Below, one piece after another: positions 22,023 through 33,189 of a stretch of DNA of 64,000 nt (position 1 is its first letter; each line of letters begins with the position of its first letter). The stretch covers positions 8,319,657 to 8,383,656 of the forward strand of contig NC_044925.1 in the NCBI RefSeq assembly GCF_003576645.1, read 5' to 3'. The translations under genes and the position numbers were made by a program. Source of the stretch: Ipomoea triloba (Eukaryota; Streptophyta; Magnoliopsida; Solanales; Convolvulaceae). The notes beneath the pieces were generated by a model. The model was not told where the DNA came from. It made no database searches and saw only the letters and a list, made by a program, of their open reading frames with translations.

Positions 22023-22490
22023 CCGTTTCGAGTCAGAACCCTAAGTCAGCTCTCTTTTCGAGTCAGCCCTAGTTTCGAGTTACCCAAGTTTCGAAGTCAG
22101 CTTAGGTTCGTTAAGACCGACCTAAGTCGTTGTTACAGTCTGATGAGTATGAGCCGTGGAGCAGAGCGGGGACGGAAGCCAGGTAGCGTAAGAAGGGAGT
22201 ATTTCAATTCTACTCTACAGAATCTTACGATTCTGGTTGTCGAATAGTATGATCAATACTTGTGTTTGCCTGCATGTGGTTGCTTGGGCTTATTGTGAGT
22301 GAGCTTGCTAGCGTAATGCATTAATTATCATTATGTTGTGTTTGAAACTCTTGCTTAGAGGGTATGATGAAGTGAATGTTAGGGAGTGACGTATAGGACT
22401 TGAGTAGGTACTATACTAACTGTCTAACTAGCTAATTCTGTAAGAACTTCTATACCTCGAGTACTAACTTGGAATTACCGTCCAGCGAAA

Positions 22491-25400
22491 ATGCCGCCGA
22501 GACGAAATGCGCCTGCGGGTAACGACGATAATATCTCTGCAATAGATCGTATGGCTCAAGCGATGGAGCGAATGGCTGAGTTTATGCTAGCTCAACAAGG
22601 TCAGAACCAAAATCAAGGACAGCCACGGGTGGACTTTGTTAAGGCAATAGCAAACCGACAACCACCGTACTACGCTGGAGAAAAAGATCCGGTGATTTTG
22701 GAAGAGTGGATCCGAACGTTCGACAAGTTGCTTAACGCAGTGAATTGTCCTGCGAATCAGCGAGTACCTTCTGCGGTGTATTACCTGACGAAAACCACAG
22801 ACAACTGGTGGGCGACAGTTGGACCTGATCTCTTGCAAAACCTAGCGTTTGGTTGGGAAGAATTCAAGGTGGAATTGAGGGAACAATTCTACACTGAGCG
22901 TATTAAAGGGATTAAATGTGAGGAGTTTTTACGACTAAAACATAAGGAAACCACAATCCAAGAATATCACGACCAATACGTAGAGCTGATGCGTTTCGCT
23001 TAGGAGATCGTACCCGATGAGGCGAGTAAGGCAAGAAGATTCGTCCGTGGATTGGACTGGAGCATAAGAGGAATGATCGCACCATTCATGTGCTCTACCT
23101 TGAAAGAGGCGTATGATAGAGCCTCGGATCATTATCAGGTGTACTTGGACCAACAGGAGGTCTACGGCCGAAGTAAAAGGAAGGCTGAGGATAAGTCACG
23201 AAAGTTTCCGTCGGGAAACAAGAAGGCTAACCAAGGTAGCTTTAACCCAATACCAGGAAGAGGAAGGGAAGGAATTAATCGGGGAAACCGTCCTACTTGC
23301 CCAAGATGTGGAAGAAATCATCCCGGAGAAAATTGTCAGGGAATAAGCATTAGGTGCAACAAGTGTGGTCTTTTGGGACACAAAGCCGTTGAGTGCCGAA
23401 CCCAGGTAGACAATCTCCAAAAACCCCTACAGAATGTAAACCAAGGAAGAAGATTCAATGGGAATGCCGGCCAGAAGTCCGCAGGGGCAGAAGATAAAAG
23501 GACCAACTCCCAGTCTGTGAATTTGGGAAGACCAACGAACACCACGTTTGGTTCCAACCACAAAGGGAAGCAAGTGATGGGAGAAAGCAGCGGGGAGAAG
23601 CAAGGCAGGATTTACGTCGTCAATAGCGCTCAGGCTCAGGCTAGCGACGCCATAACTGGTACATTCCCCATAAACTCAGTGCTTGGATTAGTCTTATTTG
23701 ATACGGAGGCTACCAATTCATTTATATCATCTGCGTTCGCTGATAAACTAAAGTTAAGGCCTACTGCTAAATTAGATCTCAAGGTCACAACGGCCTCGGG
23801 AGTAGTAGTAGCCTGTAAAGATAGTTATGACAACGTTGCTATAGAAATAGCGGGATTTAACTGTCCCAGAAACCTCGTTCGTTTTGAAGTTGAGGGTATT
23901 GATGTAGTGCTCGGGATGGATTGGTTGGATAAGTATAAAGCTCAAATCGTGTGCAATGAGCGAAAGGTTGTCCTACGGGGACCGAAGGGAAGGAGAATAT
24001 CCTACCGAGGAATTGGCAAGCAACCCGAGTCAGGGTTGTTGACGACGCAGAAATTGAAGAAATTCGTACACCAGGGATGCGAAGTGTATCTCTGTTTTGT
24101 GCAAGATGCCGAAGTAGAAGAACTCAAGATTGATCGAATTCCAATTGTACGCGAATTTCCTAACGTATTCCCCGACGATCTCACGGAAATGCCGCCGAAA
24201 AGGGAAGTGGAATTCATCATCGATCTCGTACCAGGAACCTCACCTATCTCGAAAGCACCTTATCGAATGGCACCCAAAGAGATGGAGGAGCTGAAAGCAC
24301 AATTGGCGGAATTATTGGAGAAGGGATTTATTAAGCCAAGCGTATCGCCTTGGGGCGCACCGGTACTATTCGTTAAGAAGAAGGATGGGAGTCTTAGACT
24401 ATGCATCGATTATAGGGAACTCAATCGAGTCACAGTAATGAACAAGTACTCGTAACCCAGGATCGATGATCTATTTGATCAGTTGAAAGGAGCGGGCGTA
24501 TTCTCGAAAATTGACTTACGGTCAGGGTATCACCAAGTGCGAGTAGCAAAAGAGGATGTGCCTAAAACGGCATTTCGAACGAGATACGGGCACTATGAAT
24601 TCACGGTCATGCCATTCAGAGTGACTAACGCCCCAGGAACCTTTATGGATTTGATGAACCAAATATTCCTTCCGTATCTGGATAAATTCGTCGTCGCTTT
24701 CATAGATGACATTTTGGTCTACTCTAAGACACCGGAGGAACACGAGGAACATCTCAGGACAGTGTTACAGACACTGAGGGAAAAGAAACTTTTCGCAAAG
24801 CTTTCAAAATGCAAATTTTGGAAGAAAGAAGTTGCATTTCTTGGACACGTAATCACCAAGGAAGGAATAATGGTAGACCCAGCCATGATACGAGCTGTAA
24901 TTGAATGGGAAGTGCCCAAATCAATTACGGAAATCCGCAGTTTCTTAGGTTTGGCGGGTTATTACCGAAGGTTTGTTCAGGACTTCTCGAAGATAGCGAG
25001 ACCACTGACGAACTTGCTCAAAAAGACGACCAAGTATAGTTGGAGCGAAGAATGCGAGCAGGCATTCCAAGAACTTAAGAAGAGATTGACAACTGCTCCA
25101 GTATTAACCTTACCTATTGGAACGGAAGGTTATGAGTTATACACTGATGCGTCTCACAAAGGACTAGGATGCGTCCTGATGCAAGATGGAAGGGTAATAG
25201 CGTATGCTTCTTGACAGTTAAAACCTCATGAAGCTAACTACCCGACACATGACTTAGAACTAGCAGCCGTGGTATTCACTCTCAAAATTTGGCGACACTA
25301 CCTCTATGGAGTCTCATGCAAAATTTATACGGACCACAAGAGTTTAAAGTATATCTTTACTGAGAGGGATCTCAATTTAAGACAAAGGAGATGGTTGGAG

Positions 25401-27045
25401 TTGATTAAAGACTATGACTTGGAAATTCAATATCACGAGGGTAAAGCAAACAAGGTAGCTGATGCCTTGAGTCGGAAAACAAACCATGCTCTTTGGATAT
25501 TACCCGAGTAGTTATGCAAGGAGTTTCAAGGACTCAATCTGGAAGTAAAGATGTGCGGTCAAGTGGAACAAGAAATGAAATTATGTTACATGTCGGCCAC
25601 TTCAACCCTGTTTGAGGAAATCAAACAAGCACAAGAAGAGGACAATTGGGTAGAGAGCATCAAGGAGAAGATGGTTGATGGAAAACACGGACCATTTGAA
25701 TTACACCCGGATTGGAGTGTAAGATTCCAAGGTAGGTGGATAATACCTAAAGGATGTAAGATAATGGAGCAATTAATGAAAGAATGTCATTACACACCAT
25801 ATTCAATTCATCCTGGTGGAGATAAATTGTATAAGGATTTGAAACAAAACTTCTGGTGGTCGGGCATGAAGAAAGATGTAGCCGAATTTGTGGCTAGATG
25901 CTTGAACTGTCAAAAGGTTAAGGCGGAAAGAAGCAAACCAAAGGGATTACTGCAGCCATTAGAGATTCCGCAGTGGAAATGGGACCCAATCTCTTTGGAT
26001 TTTGTGGGAGGATTGCCTAGAACCAAGGCTGGAAACGATCAAGTGTGGATCATTGTCGATCGACTGACCAAAACAGCGAGATTCATTCCAATGAACAAAA
26101 CATGGTCGATGGAAAAGTTGGCGAGAGCCTATATTAGACACGTGGTTAAATATCACGGAGTAGCGCAGGATATCGTTTCGGACAGAGACTCACGATTTCT
26201 GTCACGTTTTTGGGAAGCGTTGCAAATGGCAATGGGCACTCAACTCAAATTGAGTACAGCTTTCCACCCTGCCACTGATGGCCAAACGGAGCGAACAATA
26301 CAAACGTTGGAAGATATGCTCAGAGGTTGTGTGCTCGATTTCCAGGGTTCATGGGACGAGCAGTTGGATCTAATAGAATTTTCCTATAACAACAGCCACC
26401 ATGCGAGTATAGGAATGGCCCCTTATGAGGCACTATATGGGCGAAAATGTCGAAGTCCTCTGTGCTGGAGCAACAGGAGCGATGTCATTATACTTGGACC
26501 TCAGTACCTACAAGAGACTACTGAGGCAATCAAGCTGAGTCGAGAAAGGATAAAAAGTCGCGCAGGATCGACAAAAGTCGTATGCCGATTTGAAGCGACA
26601 ATTCACTGAATATCAGGTTGGGGAGAAGGTATTACTGAAAGTCTCACCCACTAAAGGAGTCAGAAGGTTTGGGAAGAAAGGAAAGTTGAGTCCTCGTTAT
26701 ATAGGACCTTATGAAATTTTGGAAAGGATAGGAAATTTAGCCTATCGACTGGCTCTGCCAATTGAGCTTGATAAAGTACATAACGTATTTCACGTTTCTC
26801 AACTTAAGCGGTATGTACCTGATGCATCCCATGTATTGGAGCTGGAGAAGTTGGAGATGGATGATTCGTTAGCATACGAAGAAAGACCAACTCGAATCTT
26901 GGACTCTAAAACCCGAGATACAAGGAGGAAATCAGTCAAAATGATCAAAGTCCAATGGTCGAACCACAGTCCAGAGAAAGCTACGTGGGAATTGGAAAGT
27001 GTTATGATAGAACGTTATCCGGAGTTGTTTAACTCAGGTGAGTAG
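22491..27045 (+). pseudogene. Tekay-like gag-pol polyprotein, broken by four stops and a frameshift
   Basis: Gag begins MPPRRNAPAGNDDN. Two CCHC knuckles ([27 protein letters not shown]) lie at 23299-23398. Protease follows ([12 protein letters not shown], about 23695), with DTE where DTG is expected. Reverse transcriptase (24240-24960) shows [12 protein letters not shown] and the catalytic FIDDILVYS. RNase H (about 25130-25480) shows [10 protein letters not shown]. Integrase (25780-26420) has Asp in SLDFVGGLP, Asp in VSDRDSRF and Glu in DGQTERTIQ. A GPY/F module (YIGPYEILERIG) and a chromodomain (VQWSNHSPEKATWELE) close it. In-frame stops: TAG 23001, TAA 24453, TGA 25212, TAG 25509. A one-base frameshift lies at about 26555-26590. 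Otherwise near full length, about 1500 codons. Confidence 0.95.
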
Positions 27046-27190
27046 AATCGATCTACTTGTTATGTGCCTAAACAAAGTGTGTGCTAAGATTAGTCATACT
27101 AAGAATTCGTTATGTGTACACAAAGGTGAGTAGTAATCTACTTTGAATCCATGAATAATAAGAAGGAAGTTTCGGGGATGAAACTATTTT

Positions 27191-27203
27191 AAGGGGGGAA
27201 GAC
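27191..27203 (+). other. polypurine tract of Tekay-like element
   Basis: AAGGGGGGAAGAC directly precedes the 3' LTR and would prime plus-strand cDNA synthesis. Confidence 0.93.
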
Positions 27204-28066
27204 TGTAACCCCTCAGCTATTCCGATAAGTTTAGGGTTCGGAAAATATTTTTTTTAGGCTATGACATTTATGAGATGATCTCTCGGTACTTCAGGAGGAT
27301 TTTTACAAGTGAGACTAGTTATTAATAAGCTGCGATCTACGTACCGGACATGAATTTTAAGCATGATACGATTAAGCATGAATTTCCCTAGGAAATGGAT
27401 TATTAAGCATGATACGATTAAGCATGAATTTTCTTTTTAGTTCAAAGTGAGAATTAAACGGACTGTAAGAGTGAATTTGTTACGGACCTTCGTACCACTG
27501 TATTTCGCGAGATACCGAAAAATTGTCCGATTTTAGTGGTTAATGACTGGATTATTTTTAGAATAATTTTGGTATTAAAATTTTCCCGAATTAAGTTATG
27601 TTCCTCTGAACTTTTATCTGATTTAATCCCTAACTGGCAAGGGAGTCTTACTCTACAAGACACACCATGGGGTTGTGACAAGTGTCACAATTATTTACCA
27701 CATGGTAAATAATTAACTAAAATATCAAGGATGAGTATGGGATAAGCCATGCTAGTTAGCTTAAGCTCCAAGCCTTCCCCATCCCTCCCCATTTTCGAAA
27801 ATTAAGAGAAGGAAAAAGAGAGAAGGAAAATATCATCTTCTTCTTTGAGATCCAAGAACTCCATAGCCATTTTCCTACGCAAGTGCTTCCATAATAAGGT
27901 AAAACTTTGGTTTTATTCGGTAAAAATGAATGGAACCCTTTCTAGAACTTAAGTTAAACTAAAGATTCATGAAAATGTTGTTATTATGGTGATTATTATT
28001 TAGGATCTTCGGTGGAAAATTGAAGAAAGGGATCACCATCTTTTCTATGGTGTAAAAACTGAGCTT
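27204..28066 (+). repeat. Tekay-like 3' LTR, truncated
   Basis: Matches 19534 to about 20395 with few substitutions, then stops at GTGTAAAAACT, where the next element's sequence begins. Near 27352-27385 it carries a second copy of a short phrase (TTAAGCATGATACGATTAAG) in place of about 40 bases found in the 5' LTR. Confidence 0.92.
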
Positions 28067-29711
28067 AAAGAGCGAACCAGGCAAGATCGGAGCCTTAGAG
28101 GACCCAACAGGATGGCCACACACGTGTGAGCATGCGTGGAAATAATCCAGTAGCCTCCAACGCACACTCACACGCGTGTGAGCAGGCGTGGAGACTGCAT
28201 TGCGTGAATTTTGACTAGGGTTGCTTTTTCTGAGACTATTTAAACCCCTTTGATGGATTTTCAGAGGAGGTTCCCAGAAATTTAGTTTTCCCTTTGCTTA
28301 GTTTTTCCTTTGGAGAACTTTCTCCATTTTTCTTAGTTTTTCATTTCTTAGATTAGATAAATCTCTATTGTAGCAAGACAACAAGCTTGGATTGAAGGAT
28401 TACTTCACTCTAGGTGATCTCTATTTCATTTCTATTATATTTAGTTATCTTGTTCTTGGATTAAATTAGCTTTTGTCTTGAATTCCATATCATGAGTGGC
28501 TAGTTTAATCTAGGGATTTGGATTGTGTGATTGAATGTGGCTAGTGTGATGATCTTATCTCTATATTTTGGATCAAAATGCTTATATTGTTGGATTATCT
28601 ATTGTTGTCTATTGATTGTTGTTTTGATGAGATCTTGTTTGGATTTGGCCAATCTAGATGAGAGATTGAGCTCTTGACTCTTTCATGTCTTTGATTAGAG
28701 TCAGGATTTGAAGCTTGACACAATCATAGTTCCTATGGACTTCTTAAGAATAGTAGGATAGTGTGTAGCTTAAGTGTTTGATAAAATTCCTCTTAGAGCT
28801 TTGGATGCTTGAAGGCATTCCTAAGTCAAAGAAGCCTTAGTACACAAAGGTGGAAAAGGACTAAGACAACACACTCTTGAATAGCCAACATCCTAGCATT
28901 CCCGATCCATTACCTTAGGCACACCACAATGCAACAACCTTGAGCACTACCCAATCCCTACCCCTTTTACATATTTACAAATCCCCTTTTACTTTTACTA
29001 CTCTCTTGCACTCATACCAAACTTTATGAACTCCTCTCACTTACAATCCACCCAACACCACACTCGAATCCCATGCATGATTCAATCAAGTAAACTCCTG
29101 AACACCTGACACACCTCCACGTCCCTGCTTCGAGACCGACACTCGGGGAGTCACTAACTTTCAATTTTAACATATAAATATCTTTTGACGAATCAACCTC
29201 TACGCAATACTGCATTCTTCAAATAGATCCAATGGACTTCTTAAGAATAGTAGGAAAGTGTGTAGCTAAAGTGTTTGAGAAAATGTCTCTTAGAACTTTG
29301 GATGCTTGAAGGCATTCCTAAGTCCAAGAAGTTTTAGTACACAAAGGTGGAAAAGGACTAAGAACACACACTCTTGAATAGCCAACATCTTTGTCTTGTT
29401 TATCCAATACCTTAGACACACTACGATGCAACATAGATGAGCACTATCCAATCCCTACCTCTTTACATACTTTTCAATCTTATTTACCTTTACCGCTTTT
29501 ACTCTCACAAACCTTATAAACCCTTTCACTCACAAATCGTCATTCACCACTCTCAAATCTATTGCATGACTCAATCACGTGAATGCTCGAACACTTGACA
29601 CACCTCCACGTCCTTCCTTCGAGACCGGCACTCGGGGAGTCATTGACTTTCCGTTTTAACACACAAATCTTTTGACAGCTCAACCCACGCACATACAAAG
29701 CACACGTGTCA
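28067..29711 (+). repeat. LTR of Athila-type element, probably 5'-truncated
   Basis: Ends in TGTCA six bases before the primer-binding site. Contains a CACGCGTG dyad (28171-28178) and a TATTTAAA box (28237-28244). Contains a tandem duplication of about 490 bp: 28730-29219 and 29231-29715 share CTTCTTAAGAATAGTAGGA, the phrase on TTGGATGCTTGAAGGCATTC, and GAGACCGxCACTCGGGGAGT. Confidence 0.75.
28115..28244 (+). promoter_or_regulatory. LTR promoter: CACGCGTG-type dyads plus TATTTAAA
   Basis: Two dyads, CACACGTGTGAGCATGCGTGG and CACACGCGTGTGAGCAGGCG (each within 28117-28195), precede TATTTAAACC (28237). Core spacing to the TATA box is about 60 bases, similar to the Athila-like LTR at 5455-5594 though the surrounding sequences differ. 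Confidence 0.6.
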
Positions 29712-29716
29712 AAAAA

Positions 29717-29734
29717 TGGCGCCGTTGCTGGGGA
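29717..29734 (+). other. primer-binding site, tRNA-Asp type, one mismatch
   Basis: TGGCGCCGTTGCTGGGGA differs at one base from the perfect site at 6557. Confidence 0.85.
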
Positions 29735-30009
29735 AGGCAATAGGTTGTCAAATGTCTTTGTTTACTTTGATTGAATGATTGCTAGATTTGAGCATTGTTT
29801 ATCCACACCACTTTATTTTGCTTTATTTCCTATTTTATTTGTTTTTGCTACTTACCCAATTGACTACTTCTAGTCAATTGTGGAATCTTTGCTTCATTGA
29901 TAATCTTAACAGGTGAATGCACAGGCGAGCAAAAGGAAATCAAGGCTTATTACCTTACATTCCAGAAATCAACAGAGCAACTAGGAAGAAAAACACCCAA
30001 AGGTCACAA

Positions 30010-32495
30010 ATGGCTTCATCAAGCGCAACAAGAAATCCACAAGGAAGAGGAGCAGCTATACCAAACCCGCCCCAGTACCAGTTAATCCACAAGGACCGAT
30101 TAACCATGAAGAACCAATTCTTGAAGAGCCACAAGTCAACAGACCAAACCCACAAGAACACATTCGTGAAGAAGAATACTATGGAATACCTCAGGAACCG
30201 CAAAGATCAATTGCAGACTATATGACTCCGGATTTTCACATGCACAACTTGATCTATGTACCACCGATGGAAAACGTCAACTTCCATGTACATCCAACTA
30301 TTCTCACATTGGTCCAAAATACCCAATACTCGGGATTGCCATCCGAAGATCCCAATGCACACATAACAAGGTTTATACGAGCATGTAGGATGTACAGACA
30401 AGAAGGCGTCAGTGAAGAGATAATTCGACTTAAGTTATTCTCATTTTCGGTTATAGGAGAGGCAGCACGTTGGTTGGAAAGCTAAGACGACAATCATTTC
30501 AGATCATGGCAGCAGCTACATCGTGAATTCATGAACGAGTTTTTCCCCATCACAAAGACTATGAGGATCCGAAGGCAAATACAGGAATTCAAGCAAGGAA
30601 GGCTTGAGAGTTTGCGGGAGACTTGGAGACGGTTTAAGGTTCTCAAAAGGCAGTGCCCGCAAGATCTTATGCACCCATGGGACGTGATTAGCTCATTCTA
30701 CGGAGGGCTAACCGATGAAGGAAAGATGTTACTTGACTCATCCTCCAGCGGTGCCTTTGTATCCTTAGCTCTACCCGAAGCTGAAGAATTGATCGAGAGA
30801 ATATGTAAGAATACCTCTTGTTGGTATGACAGACGAGGAGAGCACGGAGGCTTGTATGAGATTAATAGCCATGTGGCAAGTGAGGCGAAAATAGAGGCAA
30901 TGAATCATGAGATCAAGAAGTTACAGGCCATGGTAGAAAAAATGGAAGGGAAACCCAAGCCCTGTATGGCTTTGGCACTTTACTGTAACACCTGTGGAGG
31001 ACCACATGATACTAATATATGCACTTCACCATCCGCATTCGAGCAAGTTGAGGCGGTGGATTATCAGAGGAACTCCAACTACAATGCCTATGGAGAAAAT
31101 CAGAGATCGAACAACAATTGGAAATAGGGCGAGGGATGGAACAACAATGATGGATATCAAGCGCGAGGACAATACCATTATGGAAACAAGCCTGCTTATG
31201 GACAAAATGACAAGGGCAGATTGATGTATAATAAAAATCAAAGCAATGGAGGCCAAATGACCTAGTTCAGGCTGCAATACAACTCTCAACTTGACTTTAC
31301 TCAACAGAGGAGGGATGATATCCGTGAAGTAGATGAAAGGCTTACCAGGACGATCAGGGAATTAAAAAATGATCGGGCAAATCTTAAGCAAGAGATTACT
31401 CAAGAAATCAAACAGGAGATTTCTAGTCTCAGACAAGAATCCAAGGCTACACTCAAGACCATTGAGAATCAGATCTCACAAATGTTCAAAATGATGTCTG
31501 AGAGACACTACGGACAACTCCCTAGTAACATAGAGAATAATCCAAAAGAGAGAGTCAATGCTATTGATGCCAAGGAAGAGAAGCACGAAAACTATGACCC
31601 GATGGATGTTATTTGCGGAATATGCCAATGTAGGAAAAAAGGCAAGGAAGATGAGACTACCTCTTGTAGTCCCAATCTTGAATCAAAGACTGCAAGCGCT
31701 TCGTGCACAATTTCAATGAAGGAAAGCGATGAGAAACCCACTTCTAAAAACAGCCCCAAAGAAAAGGAGCTATCACAATACAAAATCAAAAATGCAAAGG
31801 AAAAGGAAGCGGCAAGGGAAGGTACAATTAATGCTTTTATCCGAAAATTTTTCATTAACAAAGAATGCCGCGAGTTATTTGAGGAAGACAAATGCGATAG
31901 TTTCACTTGTTTAAGCCAAGAGTCTTTGGCTTGTTTGACTACCGGTCACCCCAAAAAGAAGGGCGACCCAGGAACTTTGGTGATTCCTTGTTCTATATAG
32001 AACATGGATCCTCAAAATGCTCTAGCCGACCTCGGAGCTTCGATCAATTTCATGTCTTCAAATCTTTCTGAAAAATTGAACTTACCAAAGTTGAAACCGA
32101 CAAGGATGACACTCCGTTTAGCTGACGGGACCACACGGTACCCAGAAGGCTTGGCAGAGGATGTTCTAGTAAGACTAGGGAACTTTCTTGTGCCTGTCGA
32201 TTTTGTTGTTTGTAAGATGGGAGACACCGAGCCCCATGGTTCTTTGATTCTTGGAAGACCATTCTTGGCTACTTGTCACGCCCGCATAGACGTAAGCTCA
32301 GGGGAGAGAACCTTGAGATTTGATGGACAAGCCTCGAATGATGACAAAGTAAGAACAGAGGGGAATGATGAAGAAGTGAGGGCAATGGTTAAAACAAAGA
32401 CAAAATCGAAACAGAAGTGGAAAAATGACAAGCTGACATGGAAGAACACGTGGGTACCGAAATGCTTTCTGCCCACAACCAAGGAGTATGGCTGA
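30010..32495 (+). pseudogene. Athila gag-protease frame, broken
   Basis: A start at 30010 (MASSSATRNPQGRG) shifts frame near 30070. From there one frame runs to 32495 with stops at 30483 (TAA), 31125 (TAG), 31263 (TAG) and 31998 (TAG). It contains the Athila gag core (HITRFIRACRMYRQEGVSEE, then AARWLES, and SWQQLHREFMNEFFP), a Cys/His finger (CNTCGGPHDTNIC, about 30983-31021), a Gln/Asn/Tyr-rich linker, a coiled coil (about 31290-31500) and an aspartic protease (NALADLGASINFM, about 32013). DLGA in place of DSGA is what I recall for Athila proteases. The frame ends KTWVPK-like then a stop; no reverse transcriptase follows. Confidence 0.88.
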
Positions 32496-32547
32496 AAAAT
32501 GAACAAGGTATGATGCCTCTAGCCAAAGACATAAACTGTGGCGCTGC

Positions 32548-32563
32548 TTGGGAGGCAACCCAA
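32548..32563 (+). other. stem-loop TTGGG-AGGCAA-CCCAA after protease
   Basis: In context TGGCGCTGCTTGGGAGGCAA. The stem is 5 bp. Compared with 8416-8432, one arm has lost one C (TCCCAA to CCCAA), so the stem pairs GGG with CCC in both. It lies 53 bases after the last stop codon. Confidence 0.8.
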
Positions 32564-32675
32564 GGTCTAATAAATTGTTTTTATGTTCTTTTTATGTTTT
32601 CTTTTTAATGTTTTGTTAAAATTACATTTGGTACCATGTTTTGGAAGACTAACTTGTAGGATTCGAGACTTTGTC

Positions 32676-32770
32676 TCTGTTGGAATGGGCATCAATTGCC
32701 TTTCTGTTGGGCCTTTGCCTCGGTTGGAATGGGCATCAATTGCCTTTGTGCTGGGCTCATTTGCCTCTGT
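32676..32770 (+). repeat. two tandem units of about 46 bp
   Basis: Both begin TTGGAATGGGCATCAATTGC and continue to GGGC and TTTGCCTC. Non-coding, between the stem-loop and the LTR-like end. Confidence 0.85.
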
Positions 32771-32939
32771 GTGGTGATATTGATATGGTGGGTTGGTTTG
32801 ATGGTTGGTATTGTGATTTGGAGGTTGTGGTTTGGTGCTTATCTTTGGTATAGTGCTTATCTGAGATCTATAGCTTTTGTGTTTAAGTTATGCCTATCTC
32901 AGCAAAAAGAAAGTTGGGGTGTCACAAAGCAACCGAGCA

Positions 32940-33082
32940 GGAACCATCCACGCAACCATCACACGTGTAGGTGGCATGGATCATTTCCAGAATGCATCCA
33001 CGCCCCCCTTCACGCGTGAAGGTGGCGTGACCAGGCCAGAGGGGCTATTTCGAGATTTTTGACTTTTTGTTGCCTATTTAAA
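32940..33082 (+). promoter_or_regulatory. LTR promoter-like region: ACGCGTGAAGG dyads plus TATTTAAA
   Basis: Dyads at about 32957-32975 (CACACGTGTAGGTGG) and 33010-33030 (TTCACGCGTGAA is a perfect 12-base palindrome) precede TATTTAAA at 33075-33082. After TATA comes CTGAAATTTGAGAAGG. Layout matches the other Athila-type LTRs. Confidence 0.6.
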
Positions 33083-33182
33083 CCCTTCTCCTGAAATTTG
33101 AGAAGGAGGCTAGCAAGCACTAGTTTTTAGACCTGAAGTTATTTTGGGGCTATTTCGGGATTTTTGACTTTTTGTTGCCTAT
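33044..33182 (+). repeat. direct repeat of about 40 bp
   Basis: GGGGCTATTTCGxGATTTTTGACTTTTTGTTGCCTAT is present at 33041-33077 and 33145-33182 (quoted in parts: GGGGCTATTTCG, GATTTTTGACTTTTTG, TTGCCTAT). After the second copy the sequence changes from retrotransposon to other DNA, so the repeat marks a rearrangement edge. Confidence 0.75.
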
Positions 33183-33189
33183 GTTTCTT

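Larger units (their letters stand above)
19534..28066 (+). mobile_element. Ty3/gypsy chromovirus, Tekay/Del-like, 3' LTR truncated
   Basis: 5' LTR (19534-22006), primer-binding site (22010), decayed gag-pol (22491-27045), polypurine tract (27191-27203), and the first 863 bases of the 3' LTR (27204-28066), where other sequence takes over. Domain order protease, reverse transcriptase, RNase H, integrase, chromodomain places it in the chromoviruses. Long LTRs and the chromodomain type suggest Tekay/Del. LTR divergence is low (a few per cent by eye), but the coding region is dead. Confidence 0.93.
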
